From Pelodera strongyloides (lineage: Eukaryota; Nematoda; Chromadorea; Rhabditida; Rhabditidae), in NCBI GenBank assembly GCA_036852015.1, contig JAANDG010000153.1:186001-250000 (forward strand): DNA of 64,000 bases. The letters are read 5' to 3'. The notes below the pieces were generated by a model that worked only from the letters and a program-made list of their open reading frames with translations, had not been told where the DNA came from and ran no database searches. The translations under genes were made by a program, and so were the position numbers. This document shows positions 23,301-34,664 of this stretch, one piece after another. Every line of letters starts with the position of its first letter. Within the stretch, counting starts at the first letter, position 1.

Positions 23301-25595
23301 ATGAAATGTCTGCAACGTAGGTGAAAGTCTTTCGAAAAAAGACACACATCGCTCTTTTCCATGAGAACATTCTAATTTGAGCTTCGGCACTCTTTTATAC
23401 CCGAAGCGGAACGAATTATACTTCCGTAACGTGAGTGCTAGCGCACGCTACAGTTACTCTTTTATATAATAAGATTTTATACAATAAGAGTGTCGGGATA
23501 TTGATCGCTAGGAAGTCCAATATTGTTAGTAAACCTTTTTTTTTTTCGCTTCGAGACTCCCGTCACGGTACCTTGCTGTTGTATAGGACAATTACACTTT
23601 ATCATTTCGGAAAAATCGATCCACCTGTTTATCACCCAATATCTCCGCGAGTATTGAAATAAAATACAACTTTTCCTATTCCAAAATTTTATTATCCCTT
23701 ATAGAAAATAAAGAAACATAAAAAACAAACACTATTTGAGGTGAGCTGATCCCTTTAATCCTTTAACCGGGTCCTAGCGACAGTACATCACACATTTACA
23801 AACGATACCGTACTACGTACCGTTTTATCGTAATAGCACCGAAACTACAAAAATAATAGCGTGGGGTACGTCACACAAACACAATCATGTGGATCAGGTC
23901 AAATGGCGGGAATTCAAAAATCAAACAATTGAAAAAAGACTACGTTCGATTCGAAAACCTGTTCGATATTCAGCACAAGTATTTCTCCAGATTGTTATGA
24001 CATTCAACTGTGTCCTTTTTGGACTAATCATGTATTGACGTAAAACAGAAAAATGAAAAAATAACCCATATATATATATTACCACCTGAAAGCATGAGAC
24101 ACAAGATAGAGAGCGTCTGCGAAGAGCCATTTGGTTACATTTTGTACAGGTGTGAAAATAAGTCGATAAGTTATATTCGAGAGGGAGAGGAGAGAGCAGA
24201 AGAGAAAAAGAGGAGAGGGAGATAAAGAGATAGAAGGAAGAGACAAATACACGGTAGGCACAACCAGATGATCAGAGAAAGACAGAAATAAACGAGAAAG
24301 ATTTTGTGGATGATTGAATGATGAAGAGGAATGAAAAGAGAAAGGACAAATGATTATCATCCCTCGAAGAGAAACGAAATTTACGGGATAAATAATATGC
24401 AACAAACGAGGCGACGCTGTGAGTTTAATTATGGAATTTCATCCATTTGTAGTGCTTATGAGAAAACGAAGAACATGTAACTGTAGCTCAAAACATGTAA
24501 CTGTAACTGTAGCTCAAACTGTAGCTGTAACTGTAGCTAAAGGTAGTTCAAACATGTAACTGTGTCCGATCTACCAAGAAGCATAAAACCTCCCTGGCTT
24601 TCCCAGCGTAGATTCACACTCACCGCTGAATGTGCTGATCCAATGGGTGTATGGGGAGACGGTGTCCGCCTGGGGAGATAAGGTGAGGGAGGGAGTGGGA
24701 GATGAGGGGAAGACGTCCTTTGGGGAAGGTGAGGAGAGGGAGGCAGGGGAAGGTAGCAGACCGGGGGAAATTCCTGCAAAGATACGTTCCACAGTGAATT
24801 TAAGCGCATTTTTTTTCCAACCCTAATAGGCAGGCCGAACTATTAATTATACGTATCAGCACGAAACTGATTGCCTCGTGAGATGTCTTGCACCTGAAGG
24901 AGTAGAAGCCAAACCGACATTTGCGAGATATTCCCCTTTCGTGTTAAATTCTGATTTATTTGTGTTTGTTATTTGACTGAACATGGCGTTGTCATTAGTT
25001 TGACTCAATAAAAAGAAAGAATGTAACCGTACAACATACTTGTGGCGTATAATTTGTTCCTCGAATTTCCAACGGAGGTGGGAATGTGGGTGGCTGAGGC
25101 GGAGGATAGTGCGAACTGTGCGGCATCATCCTGAACCAAGTATTATTGCTAAAGGTTAGAGGTGAAAGCTTGTATTCAAGGACCCCGAAGTTGAACCTGC
25201 AGTCCGCTCTGGTCTACCGAAATAGCGTGCTCTGGAGATGTGACGTAATGGGTGAAAGTATGGTAATCATCAAATTTTAAGAGCTAGAATCCCTTCAGGA
25301 TGTCCCTAAACACTATCGACCTTTGTGTTCAACTTTGAGTTCATTACTTAATATTTGAAGATAAACGAAGCTGAGCTATACAGCCGATGTGTACTGCAGC
25401 AGGTCGTCACACAATAAATTGAAAATTTTTAGTGCTGCATTAACAATTATCAAAACAAAGACTGCAAGCTACAATTCCTTACCCATTCGACGGTACGCTT
25501 ATCGACGTCATCCCATTCACTTCTTTCCTGGGCGATTTACTCCGTTTTGTTGGAGATTTTGAACGCGACTTCGTGATTTTCCTTATTAAATCCAT
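17350..25595 (-). CDS. BTB/POZ-domain protein with Cys-rich C-terminal region
   Basis: Thirteen-exon model: 25483-25595, 25040-25130, 23033-23096, 22808-22931, 22369-22468, 22127-22228, 21801-21894, 21606-21722, 21325-21428, 20771-20867, 20475-20596, 17835-17959, 17350-17468; about 457 residues. Every junction keeps phase except 21325-21428 to 20771-20867, where an exon or donor is missing from my model. The N-terminus is basic and Ser/Pro-rich (KSPTKRSKSPRKEV), followed by a Pro-rich stretch (PPPQPPTFPPP). The BTB core is seen in TRFLVCRHQLSHASVYFRDL (exon 22127-22228), preceded by exon 22369-22468. The C-terminal part has paired cysteines (CPRCGR, GCERC), possibly a zinc site, and a basic end (RKRKEQAKTRE). 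BTB proteins often recruit substrates to CUL3; the substrate is unknown. The intron 17960-20474 contains a plus-strand gene. Confidence 0.7.
18252..18316 (-). pseudogene. tRNA-Gly pseudogene
   Basis: On the minus strand the last 28 bases match a eukaryotic tRNA-Gly T-arm and acceptor 3' half (GACCCGGGTTCAATTCCCGG, then ACGGTGCA). The D-arm part TTCAG...AAGAATGC and the anticodon 3' side CCACGCGG also align to tRNA-Gly. The anticodon arm is about 4 bases short and the 5' acceptor strand (GTATACG) cannot pair with the 3' strand, so it is probably dead. It lies within the long BTB-gene intron. Confidence 0.65.
18687..20225 (+). CDS. UBX-domain protein (FAF1/FAF2/UBXN-like), 5' part not found
   Basis: Six exons, all phase-consistent: 18687-18834, 19025-19102, 19230-19289, 19547-19621, 19750-19905, 20133-20225. 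The first codes a charged coiled coil (DLRAKQDQEYEESKRID) like the helix before the UBX domain in FAF1/FAF2. The UBX domain follows: VRIQ-IRYADGRRIGVALP, then LFEYALMHPSCPYFF, the p97-contact motif YPRK (FPR-type), then LSLSQLGFSHSAVIMVEN and the stop. UBX domains bind p97/CDC-48. Exon 19750-19905 adds 52 residues directly after YPRK, where UBX domains have a short loop; it is length-symmetric and could be skipped. The first exon needs two carried bases, so upstream exons exist or the gene is truncated; no UAS or UBA domain was found upstream. The gene lies antisense inside an intron of the BTB gene. Confidence 0.8.
20222..20227 (+). promoter_or_regulatory. Polyadenylation signal overlapping the UBX stop codon
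   Basis: AATAAA begins in the last sense codon and spans the TAA stop. It would imply a very short 3' UTR. A few bases of overlap is unusual but possible in compact genomes; a downstream signal could be used instead. Confidence 0.35.
22489..22659. mobile_element. Palindromic MITE family 1, copy A (171 bp)
   Basis: A near-perfect palindrome with termini AAAGCGAAATGC and GCATTTCGCTTT, flanked by TTAA. Arms contain CCTTTGGAAAAT, GCATATGATAAGCAAATCC and GCTAATTTTGTACGAT. It matches 29141-29311 and 60007-60168. It ends 20 bases upstream of the acceptor of BTB-gene exon 22369-22468. Confidence 0.88.
23385..23758. mobile_element. Composite repeat: promoter-like module (reversed) joined to a half MITE of family 4
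   Basis: Bases 23385-23490 carry the reverse complement of the TAACTGTAGCG / GTTACGGAA / CGGGTATAAAAGAGT module seen at 12224 and 35888. Bases about 23540-23758 match one arm of the 362-bp palindrome at 51116-51477 (GGACAATTACACTTT..., AGGTGAGCTGATCCCTTTAA). Just upstream, 23165-23255 holds a duplicated GGGCTCTTCGAACGGCTGGTAACC. Confidence 0.65.
23759..25039. other. BTB-gene intron 2, AG-rich tract and short repeats
   Basis: Part of the intron 23097-25039. It contains a purine-rich stretch at 24180-24310, an imperfect repeat of ACATGTAACTGTAGCTCAAA at 24475-24560, and a G-rich stretch at 24650-24765. ORFs here have no recognisable product. Confidence 0.5.
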
Positions 25596-26279
25596 TGTTT
25601 ACCTATTTTCTGAATAAAGTATTGTTAATTGATAAGCAAAGAAAAGGTTAATTAATTTGATTCGGCACATTAACACTGTGGTAGAAGGAAGCCAGAGAGG
25701 ACTTGTCAATAAAGGAGACAAGTCTATCAAGTATCAAATGAACTATCCAATTCACTCATTCGGCCGGATTCTCGTATGATGCGTATATCACGAAAACCTA
25801 CAACTAGAAGAATTCAAGTGTGCGGAGGTAACAGAACCACTGTAGTACCTCATACTCGGAGCTCGGAAGCCGCATTCAACACTACGATTCCTTTGGGGAA
25901 ATGTTCCCTGGGGACAATTTCTCCAAGGGAATGGACTATATTATAAATACAGAACCTAATTTTGGGTGCAATTGTTCTTGCAATTGCTCATTGATCACTG
26001 GGTTTCGTCCAGTCATTAATCACTGTGAGGCTCTATTTCGGGAGGGCAACTGACCACCATCGCAACAATATTCTTATAGAAAACAAAGTTAAAAAATCAG
26101 TCAATTGTCTGACCAACTCTTATCCTCAGCACATAACGTTGTACCCGTGGAAATCAGGAAATTCAAGATGATGACATAATTTTGTTGATTTTCTATCGGA
26201 TAAGACCCAAACATTTATTTAAAATACTGTCCAATTTTGGAACAATAACCGAGAAATATGAACAATATGTTAAAATTGC

Positions 26280-26462
26280 TTAAAGCGAAATACCGGCCGG
26301 TTTTTGAAACGCATCGAGTACTCCCTGCTTTCCTATGCTTCATATGCAAATGAGCATGAATTTGAATAAAAAATAGACCCCAATAGACCCCTTTTAGCAT
26401 AGCTGCATAAGAATGCTGATGTTTGAGATGCGTTTCAAAAACCGACCGGTATTTCGCTTTAA
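26280..26462. mobile_element. Palindromic MITE family 2, copy A
   Basis: Terminal inverted repeats AAAGCGAAATACCGGCCGGT / ACCGACCGGTATTTCGCTTT inside TTAA. The interior includes GAAACGCATC, ATGCAAATGAGCAT and AATAGACCCC. The first nine bases are shared with family 1. No ORF of its own. Confidence 0.88.
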
Positions 26463-26786
26463 AAAGGGTTGGCTTTGAATATAAGCATAAGTTATAAGAC
26501 TTTGCGTTATGGCCTCTGCAGATAGCTCGACGCGTTAAACGTCATATACATAGTTCTACAAAAGGACTAGAAAATGACTAAACAAAAAGGAATTCTAGGA
26601 TGTCGCTGTGGAAGACGACCATGTAATTAAAAGTTAATTTTTCAAGTAATCTTTTATACCATGTCAACGGCAGTGCAATAAACATGAGTAACTGTATTGA
26701 GCTGTTAATTGGCAAAAGCTACAGTGAATTCTGTGATTGTCATTACCAAATATGATAATTTGTCGGCTCTATTCCTACTATATTAG

Positions 26787-26919
26787 TTAAAGCGAAATAC
26801 CGGTCGGTTTCAACATGAATTAGAATGAGAAATCGAGTTGAATTCGAGCAACTTAGCATAAGTGCGTAAGAAATCAGTTGCCACGATGCGTTTAAAAAAC
26901 CGGCCGGTATTTCGCTTTA
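26787..26919. mobile_element. Palindromic MITE family 2, copy B (shorter)
   Basis: Same termini as copy A, with an internal deletion. The left flank is TTAA; the right flank is degraded (TTTACA). Confidence 0.82.
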
Positions 26920-27169
26920 CACAAACAGATATAAAAAAAATTTTACTGTTTAGTTGAACCAATATAAATATTTTCGTTTATGCTATGAAAAGAAAACTAT
27001 GAAAAGAAAACCTATGGCACACGATAAATTTAGTGGTATCGGCCAAAGTCGCCCAAAAACTCATGTTTACCCGGGAATAAAACATAATGAAAAAGTGTGC
27101 TCGATGACTGGGTAATCAATTGATAATGATCGTGGGTCGGGGGAATGATCATCCGGGGATGAATTCATC

Positions 27170-27420
27170 CTCTCTCTCTATCTTTCTTTCTATCTTTCTG
27201 TCTTTCACATGAATCCAGGCAGAGAACTCAGGTTGATGGCCAGTTAGACAGGGAGTGAGAGAGCGTTTGGGACATGGAGGGAGCAGATACTTGATTGACT
27301 GTCCAATTTTTGTTGTAAGAACAACAACCCAACTGATAGACAGAAGAGAGAGCCGGAGAGAGAGAGAGAGAGAGAGGAGGGGAGGATTAAAGCAAGAGAG
27401 AGAGAGAGAGTGAGAGATAC
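27170..27420. repeat. Purine/pyrimidine simple-sequence tracts
   Basis: CT-rich (CTCTCTATCTTTCTTTC) then GA-rich (GAGAGAGAGAGAGAGAGG) microsatellite tracts. No coding potential. Confidence 0.8.
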
Positions 27421-29140
27421 AGATTCCATTAGACCAATTTTTCTAGTCCACTTAGAGGAGGATATGATATGACGAATGTATGAAATATTAGTGAGGAAAA
27501 AGGAGGAAGTGAAATCGAATCACAGAAGTGTCCTTATCTTATGACCTCACCACCGGCACTGCACATATGCACAGTGAAATCCTCTAAAAATCTGCGAAAT
27601 TATCGTTCCACTGTGTTTTCGTTTACCCAGACTCACTTTCCCATTCCCAACTAGACTTACAATAGTCTGTATTTTTCTTCACATTTCCTTCAGTATTTTT
27701 GATTAGGTGATTGCTTCGCAGTCATTTTGAAACTTAGCAGGCGAGCGCCCCAAATTAGCATTGCCCAAATTAGAATAAATCGTTCCGCGCTCTTTTTGGG
27801 TATAGAAGGGGAGCCGGAGCTCAGTCTCGAGCAATCCAGAGAGCTCCGTGTTTGGTCAATGGAAGGGGTTGTGATATAAGTGACTGTATAGGAAACATAA
27901 TAGATGTTGTTTTAAATATTGAAAGATTATGAGTTTATAAGTAAAAGGGACGGGTGCTGAAGCCGGCACGTACACTTATACACATGTACCTGTATTAAAA
28001 AGTGGTATCAGTATAAGTAATTGATTGACATGGAATTGTCTACAATGACACAGATAATTTTAATGAGAATACTAATTTTTGTGCATTTTGTGCAGTTGGT
28101 ATATAGCAGGAAAGCATGCGACCCGACCTCATTAATTATTGGTTTAGTCAAGATAGTAACGCCATTTTTACGCACCTTTTAGAGACTTTTACGGGTAATC
28201 AAGCGTTTGAAAAATGGCGCATTTTCCGCGACGATATGGCTCGCTGAATTAGTGCGACAGCTCAAAACACGCGATTACGCGGTTTTTTTTCGACTCGTAG
28301 ACATCAATTCATCGACTCTTCTACTCGATACACATAAAGAAAAGAGGACTGTTAAACTTGGGTTGTTTGTGCATGTGAAGCACCACTAGCCAACATTACA
28401 GTCCTCAGCCAAATCTCAATAATTTATTGGAATAGAAAAAAATCTCCTGAGAGTTGAACACATAATTAGAATGAAAATACATGAAGAGCACAGAATACTT
28501 TCTTCAGTTTCAAAGGACAAAGACATAGTAACTATGTTATGTATATAGCGAAATAACGTGCTTCGGAATTTGACGCCAAAAAAGACTAGTATATGATGTA
28601 GAAATAAAATGAGCATAGTATAACATTCATCACGGAAATTATTAGTGGAACCGGCCAGCAATGGTCGATTATCAAAAAGGCGAATTTAGGAGCACAAAGG
28701 AAATCTCATTGTGGTTTGGAAAAAGCAACAAAATAAATTGAAACACGATTTAAAGGAACTTTTCGGCCAGGTACCGTAGTCAGCGACGTCAAAATAGGGT
28801 TTTTTACTGTTTAGAACCGTCCATTTGCCTTCTTACCCAACCTAATAATGGTTAAACGAATGAAGATAATTCCTACGATTATGACAAGGCGTTTCCAATA
28901 CTGTAGTGCCCTAAAAGCGCAAAAATTGATTCCGACCTGGCCGAACAGTTTGCCGGGGAATTACGCTGCGAATTCTAGGTTCTAGGTATAAAGAAATGCG
29001 GTTTTTACAGAAATATTTCTAAAAATCCGGACATTATGTGCAAGTAAATTGAGGAAAACTTTTTTCTCGTGGGCTTGTTCCTTTAAACAGGACACAGCAA
29101 TTAAAAAGTCGTCTTTTGCTAGGGAATATATAACATTATC

Positions 29141-29311
29141 TTAAAGCGAAATGCCAGCTCCTTTGGAAAATTTGCATATGATAAGCAAATCCTATGTATC
29201 CTATGCTAATTTTGTACGATTGCCGTGGACGATCGTACAAAATTAGCATAGGTTACATAGGATTTGCTTATCATATGCAAATTTTCCAAAGGAGCTGGCA
29301 TTTCGCTTTAA
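29141..29311. mobile_element. Palindromic MITE family 1, copy B (171 bp)
   Basis: Same length and near identity to the copy at 22489-22659, with TTAA on both ends. The central hairpin reads GTACGAT...ATCGTAC around GCCGTGG. Confidence 0.9.
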
Positions 29312-29510
29312 CGGTGTTTTAACTAGGTTGTTGTCCTGTTAACTACGTTGCTGACGTAAATACCATTCAAGAGTTGGACTGAAACGAGAAAATATGAGCC
29401 AGTTGGGAAAATCAGGGACCTTCTCAAGATTGCGGATGGAGCATGGACACACCCTCGCAGATAAAAGATAAGTTATTTTCTAATCACTGATTCGACAGAC
29501 CTTCACTGAC

Positions 29511-31603
29511 CTTGGCCAGGTGCAGGCCCATCAAGCTCCTTGGCCCCTGGATGTCCCAGCCCACAGACCGCTGGGTCGTTGGCCACCATTCATGAGACAA
29601 TGCCTCCCCAACGCAGATGCCCAGGGTGAATTTGCTCTGCAGCAACCGAATCCATCTCGATGTAATATTTTTAGTGTGGGCAGCATTTAGTGAGTAGTTG
29701 GGGACAACGACTTGCTGATGACATGTTTTCTGGGACACAACTTGCGTGTGGGGTGTGAGCCTGTGGTGTGGAGTTAAACCCTCATTGCTTGGCCTACTTT
29801 TAGAATCTAAGGCCATTTAAACGACCTAGCAGGAAATCAACCAATTAAGAATATAGTAGAATAACATTCAACATAATGCTTTGTTTGAATGTCTACAATA
29901 ATACTAGAAAAAACTTTTAGCTCGGAAAAGCGAAATATACTATGTATGCGTTTTACCTGTCACAATTTGCCGTAACAAAACTTCTGGTATAATTAACTCT
30001 TTCCCTCGTTCTCTCTCACCTCTACCTTTTACATACACTCTTGCTTGCTCACTGTCTCCCCTCCTCTTGTATCTCTCAGAACTTTCTCACTCTCTATCTC
30101 TCCATCCTCGTTATGTCTCTCTCCTCTCTACTTTTTTCTTGAATACTACTGTTGGAGTTAGAAGTATATATTTCGCCACTTTGTGAGCGCTTTTCTCTAC
30201 TTGTACCACCAGATTAACATTATCTAACTTAGAATAGTCAATGTTTATGATAAAACGGAATTATGAATATTTTCCTACAATAAAGGTGCCGTGTAAGCGT
30301 GTGCAATATCTAATATGTGAAGTATTCTGAGGAGCTTGAATTAACTTTTGCACGTAGAGAACTCAACTATTGCTAGAGACTTATGGGTTTCACATTGTAT
30401 CTGCTCAACAACCTATCCCGCGAGAACCCTCATGATAATCCATTGCTTAGGAAGCATTCCCTCTTTTAACTGAATCGCCACAGAATGTAAATGCCGAAGG
30501 GAGGCGCCTAGTTGGTGGGCGGCACATCGGTCCGTTCCCACTTTGGATTAGGTACTGGGCGACGGCTGTAGAAACCCACCAGGGATTGCACGATCAGTGC
30601 TTTACCTGGACCCATCCCAGCCGATAAGTATTACTAGAACCACTGAAACTTCACTTGGTATACGAAAAACCCAAGTTCACTCAGAATTTACCGGTGATAG
30701 CTTTGTTCTTCACAGTGCAAAAGTTAATCTCTCTTTCTCGCAATACTTTGTAGTTTTGGTAGTGCATTAACTGATTCCTTAGCATGTCTTTCTTGCAAGA
30801 GAATGTTCCTGATCTCGCTTTTATTATAAACATTGGCTATTCTATGTTAGGTAATATTCTTAGATCTTTAAGCTGGTCTGTATAATGTAGAGAGCCTTGC
30901 CGATCATAAAGTAATAGAAAATTATTACTACTTCTAACTCCAACTAGTAGTATTTACCAAGAAACGAAAGTAGAGAGTGATGAGAGAGACATGACCAGGA
31001 TGGAGAGATGGAGAGAGAGAAGGTTCTGACAGACAAGAGGACGGGAGACAGTGAGAAAGCAAGAGTGTATGTAAAAGGTAGAGGTGAGAGAGAACGAGGG
31101 AAGAGTGAATTATGCTAGAAGTTTTGTTATAGCAAATTATGCCAGGAAAGGAGCATACATATAGTATATTTTGCTTTTCCGAGCTAAATGGGTATCCATT
31201 ATTCTATGGGCATAAAATTAAAAGTATTTTCTAGTATTATTGTAGACATCAAACAAAGCATTAGTTTTTAGCACATTTCTTATTGGTTGGTTTCCGGCTG
31301 GGTCGATTAAATGGTTTAGATTCTATAGTAGCCACATGGGGTTTGCTCCCCCACAGGCTTAATCCTGACTAGTTGGTCCGAGAAAACATGTATCAGCAAG
31401 CGTGATCCCCAACTATTCAAAAAATATTACCCAAACTAAAAATGTTACATCGAGATGGATTCAGCTGCTGCAGAGCAAATTCACCCCGGGCATCTGCGTT
31501 GAGGAGGCATTGTCTCATGAATGGTCGCCAACGACCCAGCGGTCTGTGGGCCAGGACATCCAGGGGCCAGGGGGCTTGATGGGCCTGCATCTGGCCACCG
31601 ACA
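29511..31603. mobile_element. Large inverted-repeat element, about 665-bp arms and 750-bp loop
   Basis: The left arm 29511-30172 and right arm 30926-31603 are inverted copies with moderate divergence. The outer ends (GGCCAGGTGCAGGCCCATC / GATGGGCCTGCATCTGGCC) are GC-rich and the inner parts include CT/GA tracts. Each arm holds an open frame (minus 29484-29816, plus 31402-31647) with the shared peptide GEALSHEW / EEALSHEW. The loop 30173-30925 contains a minus-strand coding-like segment near 30526-30625. No transposase, and no terminal duplication that I can define. Confidence 0.72.
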
Positions 31604-31659
31604 GGGCATACTGTGTTTCGTTTGTTTGTTTTGGTTCATATAATTAATTTCTACATTTA

Positions 31660-32620
31660 GCAAGACGCATTTGGAAACAATCTCTGTGGCTCCGTGATGT
31701 GGTGTTCTCACAAATTGAAATAAATGGACCCGGCCATTGGGTGCTCGTCACGTCAATGAACTTCCATGTAAGTTGACTTTTCAATTAATTTAGTAGCTGT
31801 TCTACAATTAGCCTGAACATTGAACTGCCTAGTTTAGCTGCTGCATACAGATCAAGACAGTAGTAGTCTGTATCTGTAGTCTGCACTGCCAGAATTCTGG
31901 TTGTCAGCAAGTATACACGAAGTTGTAGCCTCGCTAGCGGGGGAATTGTCTCGTAAGACTCGCGCTATCGCTCGCGTTTTCGTCTCGAGCGGAGCTTTGA
32001 AAGACTGCTCTCATTTGCGTGGAGCTCTACGTCTAACTCCACATGTAATTTTGGTTTTCTGTTTAATATAAATAATATGATTTTAAGGGAAACTTCTTTG
32101 TGATGCCGTTATGCTTTTCCGCTCACTCATGCACAGGAGTGAGTGGTACTCCATCAAACTGATGCTGAATAACCAATACATGAAGACAATACGAAAAGGA
32201 AAAGTAAATGTAAGTCCTACAATAATGTGTGTATGTCTGTGTGTGTGCATGTGTGAGTGGGAGATGAATATGCGGGCTGCTAATGGACCACGCTTTTCAT
32301 AATATTGATCCTGAAACCCCTTACATGAGCAAATATACCATAACTTATCCACATCTATGTGTACTTTGATTTCTGCCGGTTTTTGAAAATTGTATCTTAA
32401 TCAACGAATTAGGAAATTAGTAGCGACCGGAACGAGTAGAAATTATTTCATAGCTCCATGTTTGACATTCCAGACAACATCGTCTTTCCGTTGCTTCGTC
32501 GAATACGCGCAGAGAGAAGGCATGAGAAAACCAAGGACAACCACCTCCACAGAAAACGTCTCTGTTTCAGAAGCATATGTCTGTAATCATACCCCCTCCT
32601 CCATAAATAAATATTGAAAA
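31660..32620 (+). CDS. Possible plus-strand exons of an unrecognised gene
   Basis: Three exon-like segments with splice-like borders. 31660-31768 is open in the frame WKQSLWLRDVVFSQ, ends GHWVLVTSMNFH, and is followed by GTAAGT. 32090-32212 is open in the frame LLCDAVMLFRSLMH, then WYSIKLMLNNQYMK, followed by GTAAGT. 32475-32590 is open in more than one frame. The first two do not join in phase, so the model is incomplete or these are remnants. No family recognised. The cluster starts directly after the large inverted-repeat element. Confidence 0.3.
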
Positions 32621-32639
32621 AGAGGAGGGGACACAAAAG

Positions 32640-33900
32640 ATATGATGTCGTGCACAGAAAAGCAGGAAACTTGCAAAGTCGGGACTGTTTTGTGGGTTCG
32701 AATGAATGCCAGGCGCCTCCCGAAGTGTGGATTATAACTCGCTTCGTGTGAATGTGTTTCGTATTTCGTTGTTTAGCATGGTATAATCCTTGATATTATC
32801 CTCGCTGTGAAATTGTTACTTAGAAACAGACCTCGGTTCTTGTCCGTTCGATACCTCTTGATGTCGTTTGTATTGCGCATTCTTCGTTTTTTACATTGCG
32901 AATTCAGCTGTGATTGTACACACAGTAATACGACTGGCTTCGTGAGTGTGTGTAAACCTCTCCGTGGGCACGTTTCGCAAAAATTGGGATCTTGGAGTAC
33001 CAACTGACCGTGCCTCTAATTCATGAAGTAACACATCACTTGATTCATTTGTTCGGCTCTCGAACATACACCGTTTGGTTTCCATCCAAAGTCGCCTTTT
33101 CCAGTTTCCAACCTAATTGTGTTCTTTTATTACGTTTTGTTTCTAAGTTTGAGAAAGCTGCACAATCCCTAATTTCCTTTTTTATTTCATTATTTTTTCA
33201 TTCGAAAACCTCACAAATTAATTCAAAAGTGTTTATTAATTAGTATAATTCTCATCAGCAAAAGACAGACAAACATACTGCAATCAGCACCACATAAAAC
33301 AACAACATAATTATTGCAATTGCACGTATCACACAACTAAATATTATAAAAAGAACTACAAATCGCTCGAATTATATTTTATCTCTAGTAAGAAAAGTTA
33401 AATGATAACCCCACAGACCACAGTTGCATTATAAGTTTGAAATTGTATATTAGTCTACAGTATTGGAATGCGATAAATGTGATATAATAAGTTTTCCTCA
33501 TACAATTATAAATTAATGCAAAAATCCTAAATTATCCAAATGTGAAAGCTCACCGAGTGAAATGGCAACTCTATTAATGTCTATTTGTTTATTTCTTTGA
33601 AATCTTTGTAAATGTTAAACAAAATAAAAAAATTCAAAATATTGCGAGTATTTTCCCTGAGGTATGAGACTGTGGAGAAAGACTTGAATTGCACAGATAT
33701 TAGGGCATACAAGCACCGAGTCCTGAAAACGGTAATATTTTCAGTGTAAAATAGTTTATCTAAAAATGCTAATATCAGGAGTGCATCTACTATGACCGGT
33801 CGCGAAAAATTGCCACATTACCTCTATGAATTACCTCTTATTTATGCATACGAGTTGCTGAGTTAGCTCACAGAACCAAACATAATGTGCAGTGTCCAAA
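32640..33900. other. AT-rich intergenic region downstream of dystrophin
   Basis: Several short ORFs on both strands (for example 32773-33003, 32992-33243) overlap each other and lack recognisable products. I see nothing else in it. Confidence 0.45.
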
Positions 33901-33914
33901 CAAATATGTGCAGT

Positions 33915-33920
33915 TTTATT
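33915..33920 (-). promoter_or_regulatory. Polyadenylation signal of dystrophin
   Basis: AATAAA on the minus strand, 20 bases past the stop codon. This fixes the 3' end of the gene. Confidence 0.65.
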
Positions 33921-33940
33921 CAAAACATAAGTTTCACCTT

Positions 33941-34664
33941 TTAACGTTCTTCATCGCTATCAGCAACAACAGATACCACCAAAGACTCCATAGCTCTGAA
34001 AGGAGATGTTTAATATATGTCAACGTCCGGGTTATGAAAGTTTGTTGATAATCCTCCAAAGCCAACTAGTGATCGTCAGATAATTAGATTCAAAAACAAG
34101 TCAGAATTCTGTTTTTTTTTCGTGACTATTCCGTTTACAGGATAGAACACATTCGAACTTTAACTAAATCAACGTAATAAAATGTGGACCAATATTAATG
34201 TATTCATTATTCACCTTCCCAGATCGTCGACTGTGGCCAGAAGAGAGGACATTCTATTGGCCGAGGGCACTGGGTCGTGGCCCTCTGCTTCACTGTCCCA
34301 GTCTGAAGGACCTGAACAAATACAATTCATTTACCGGTTTAAAAGTCTGATGAGCCGGAAATATTGATGAATGTCAAATACAACAACTACAGTAGATTAC
34401 CAACGAGATACTGTAAGGTGGCGGGACATGGGGCGCAAGTCAAAACCACGCCTTTTTGATTGATCAACTAATATTATATTGATCAACTAATACTAAATTT
34501 TCGTTCATGCAATCAAACTAATATTATATAGTTATAAGTCAGCTTATCCTACCTTGTGTGGTCTGCTGTGGTGTCTGTGCGTACGTTGGTGGCGGATGTC
34601 CGTTTCCGCGCGTCTCCCACTCTGCGTCTCCTGTCACAGAACGGACCACGGAAGCGGAATCTCT
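33941..34664 (-). CDS. dys-1: Dystrophin C-terminal tail exons
   Basis: Exons 34553-34664, 34215-34311 and 33941-33995, phases consistent. The peptide is Ser/Thr/Pro- and acid-rich ([34 protein letters not shown]) and ends [15 protein letters not shown]. This corresponds to the variable end after the coiled coil that in other dystrophins follows the syntrophin and dystrobrevin sites. It is shorter than the vertebrate tail. Confidence 0.88.

Larger units (their letters stand above)
25596..29510. other. Gene-poor region upstream of the BTB gene
   Basis: No convincing exon was found on either strand. It contains two family-2 MITEs (26280-26462, 26787-26919), one family-1 MITE (29141-29311), purine tracts at 27170-27420, and AT-rich unique sequence. 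The BTB promoter is expected just above 25595 but no motif stands out. Confidence 0.5.

Noticed and set aside
23039..23362. Minus ORF with a repeated peptide YQPFEEPYGLFSD
   Set aside because: Produced by a duplicated repeat segment at 23165-23255 in an intron; only 23033-23096 fits the BTB gene as an exon.
30480..30640. Possible structured RNA in the loop of the large inverted repeat
   Set aside because: No match to a known RNA family from memory; the minus-strand coding-like frame is a better explanation.
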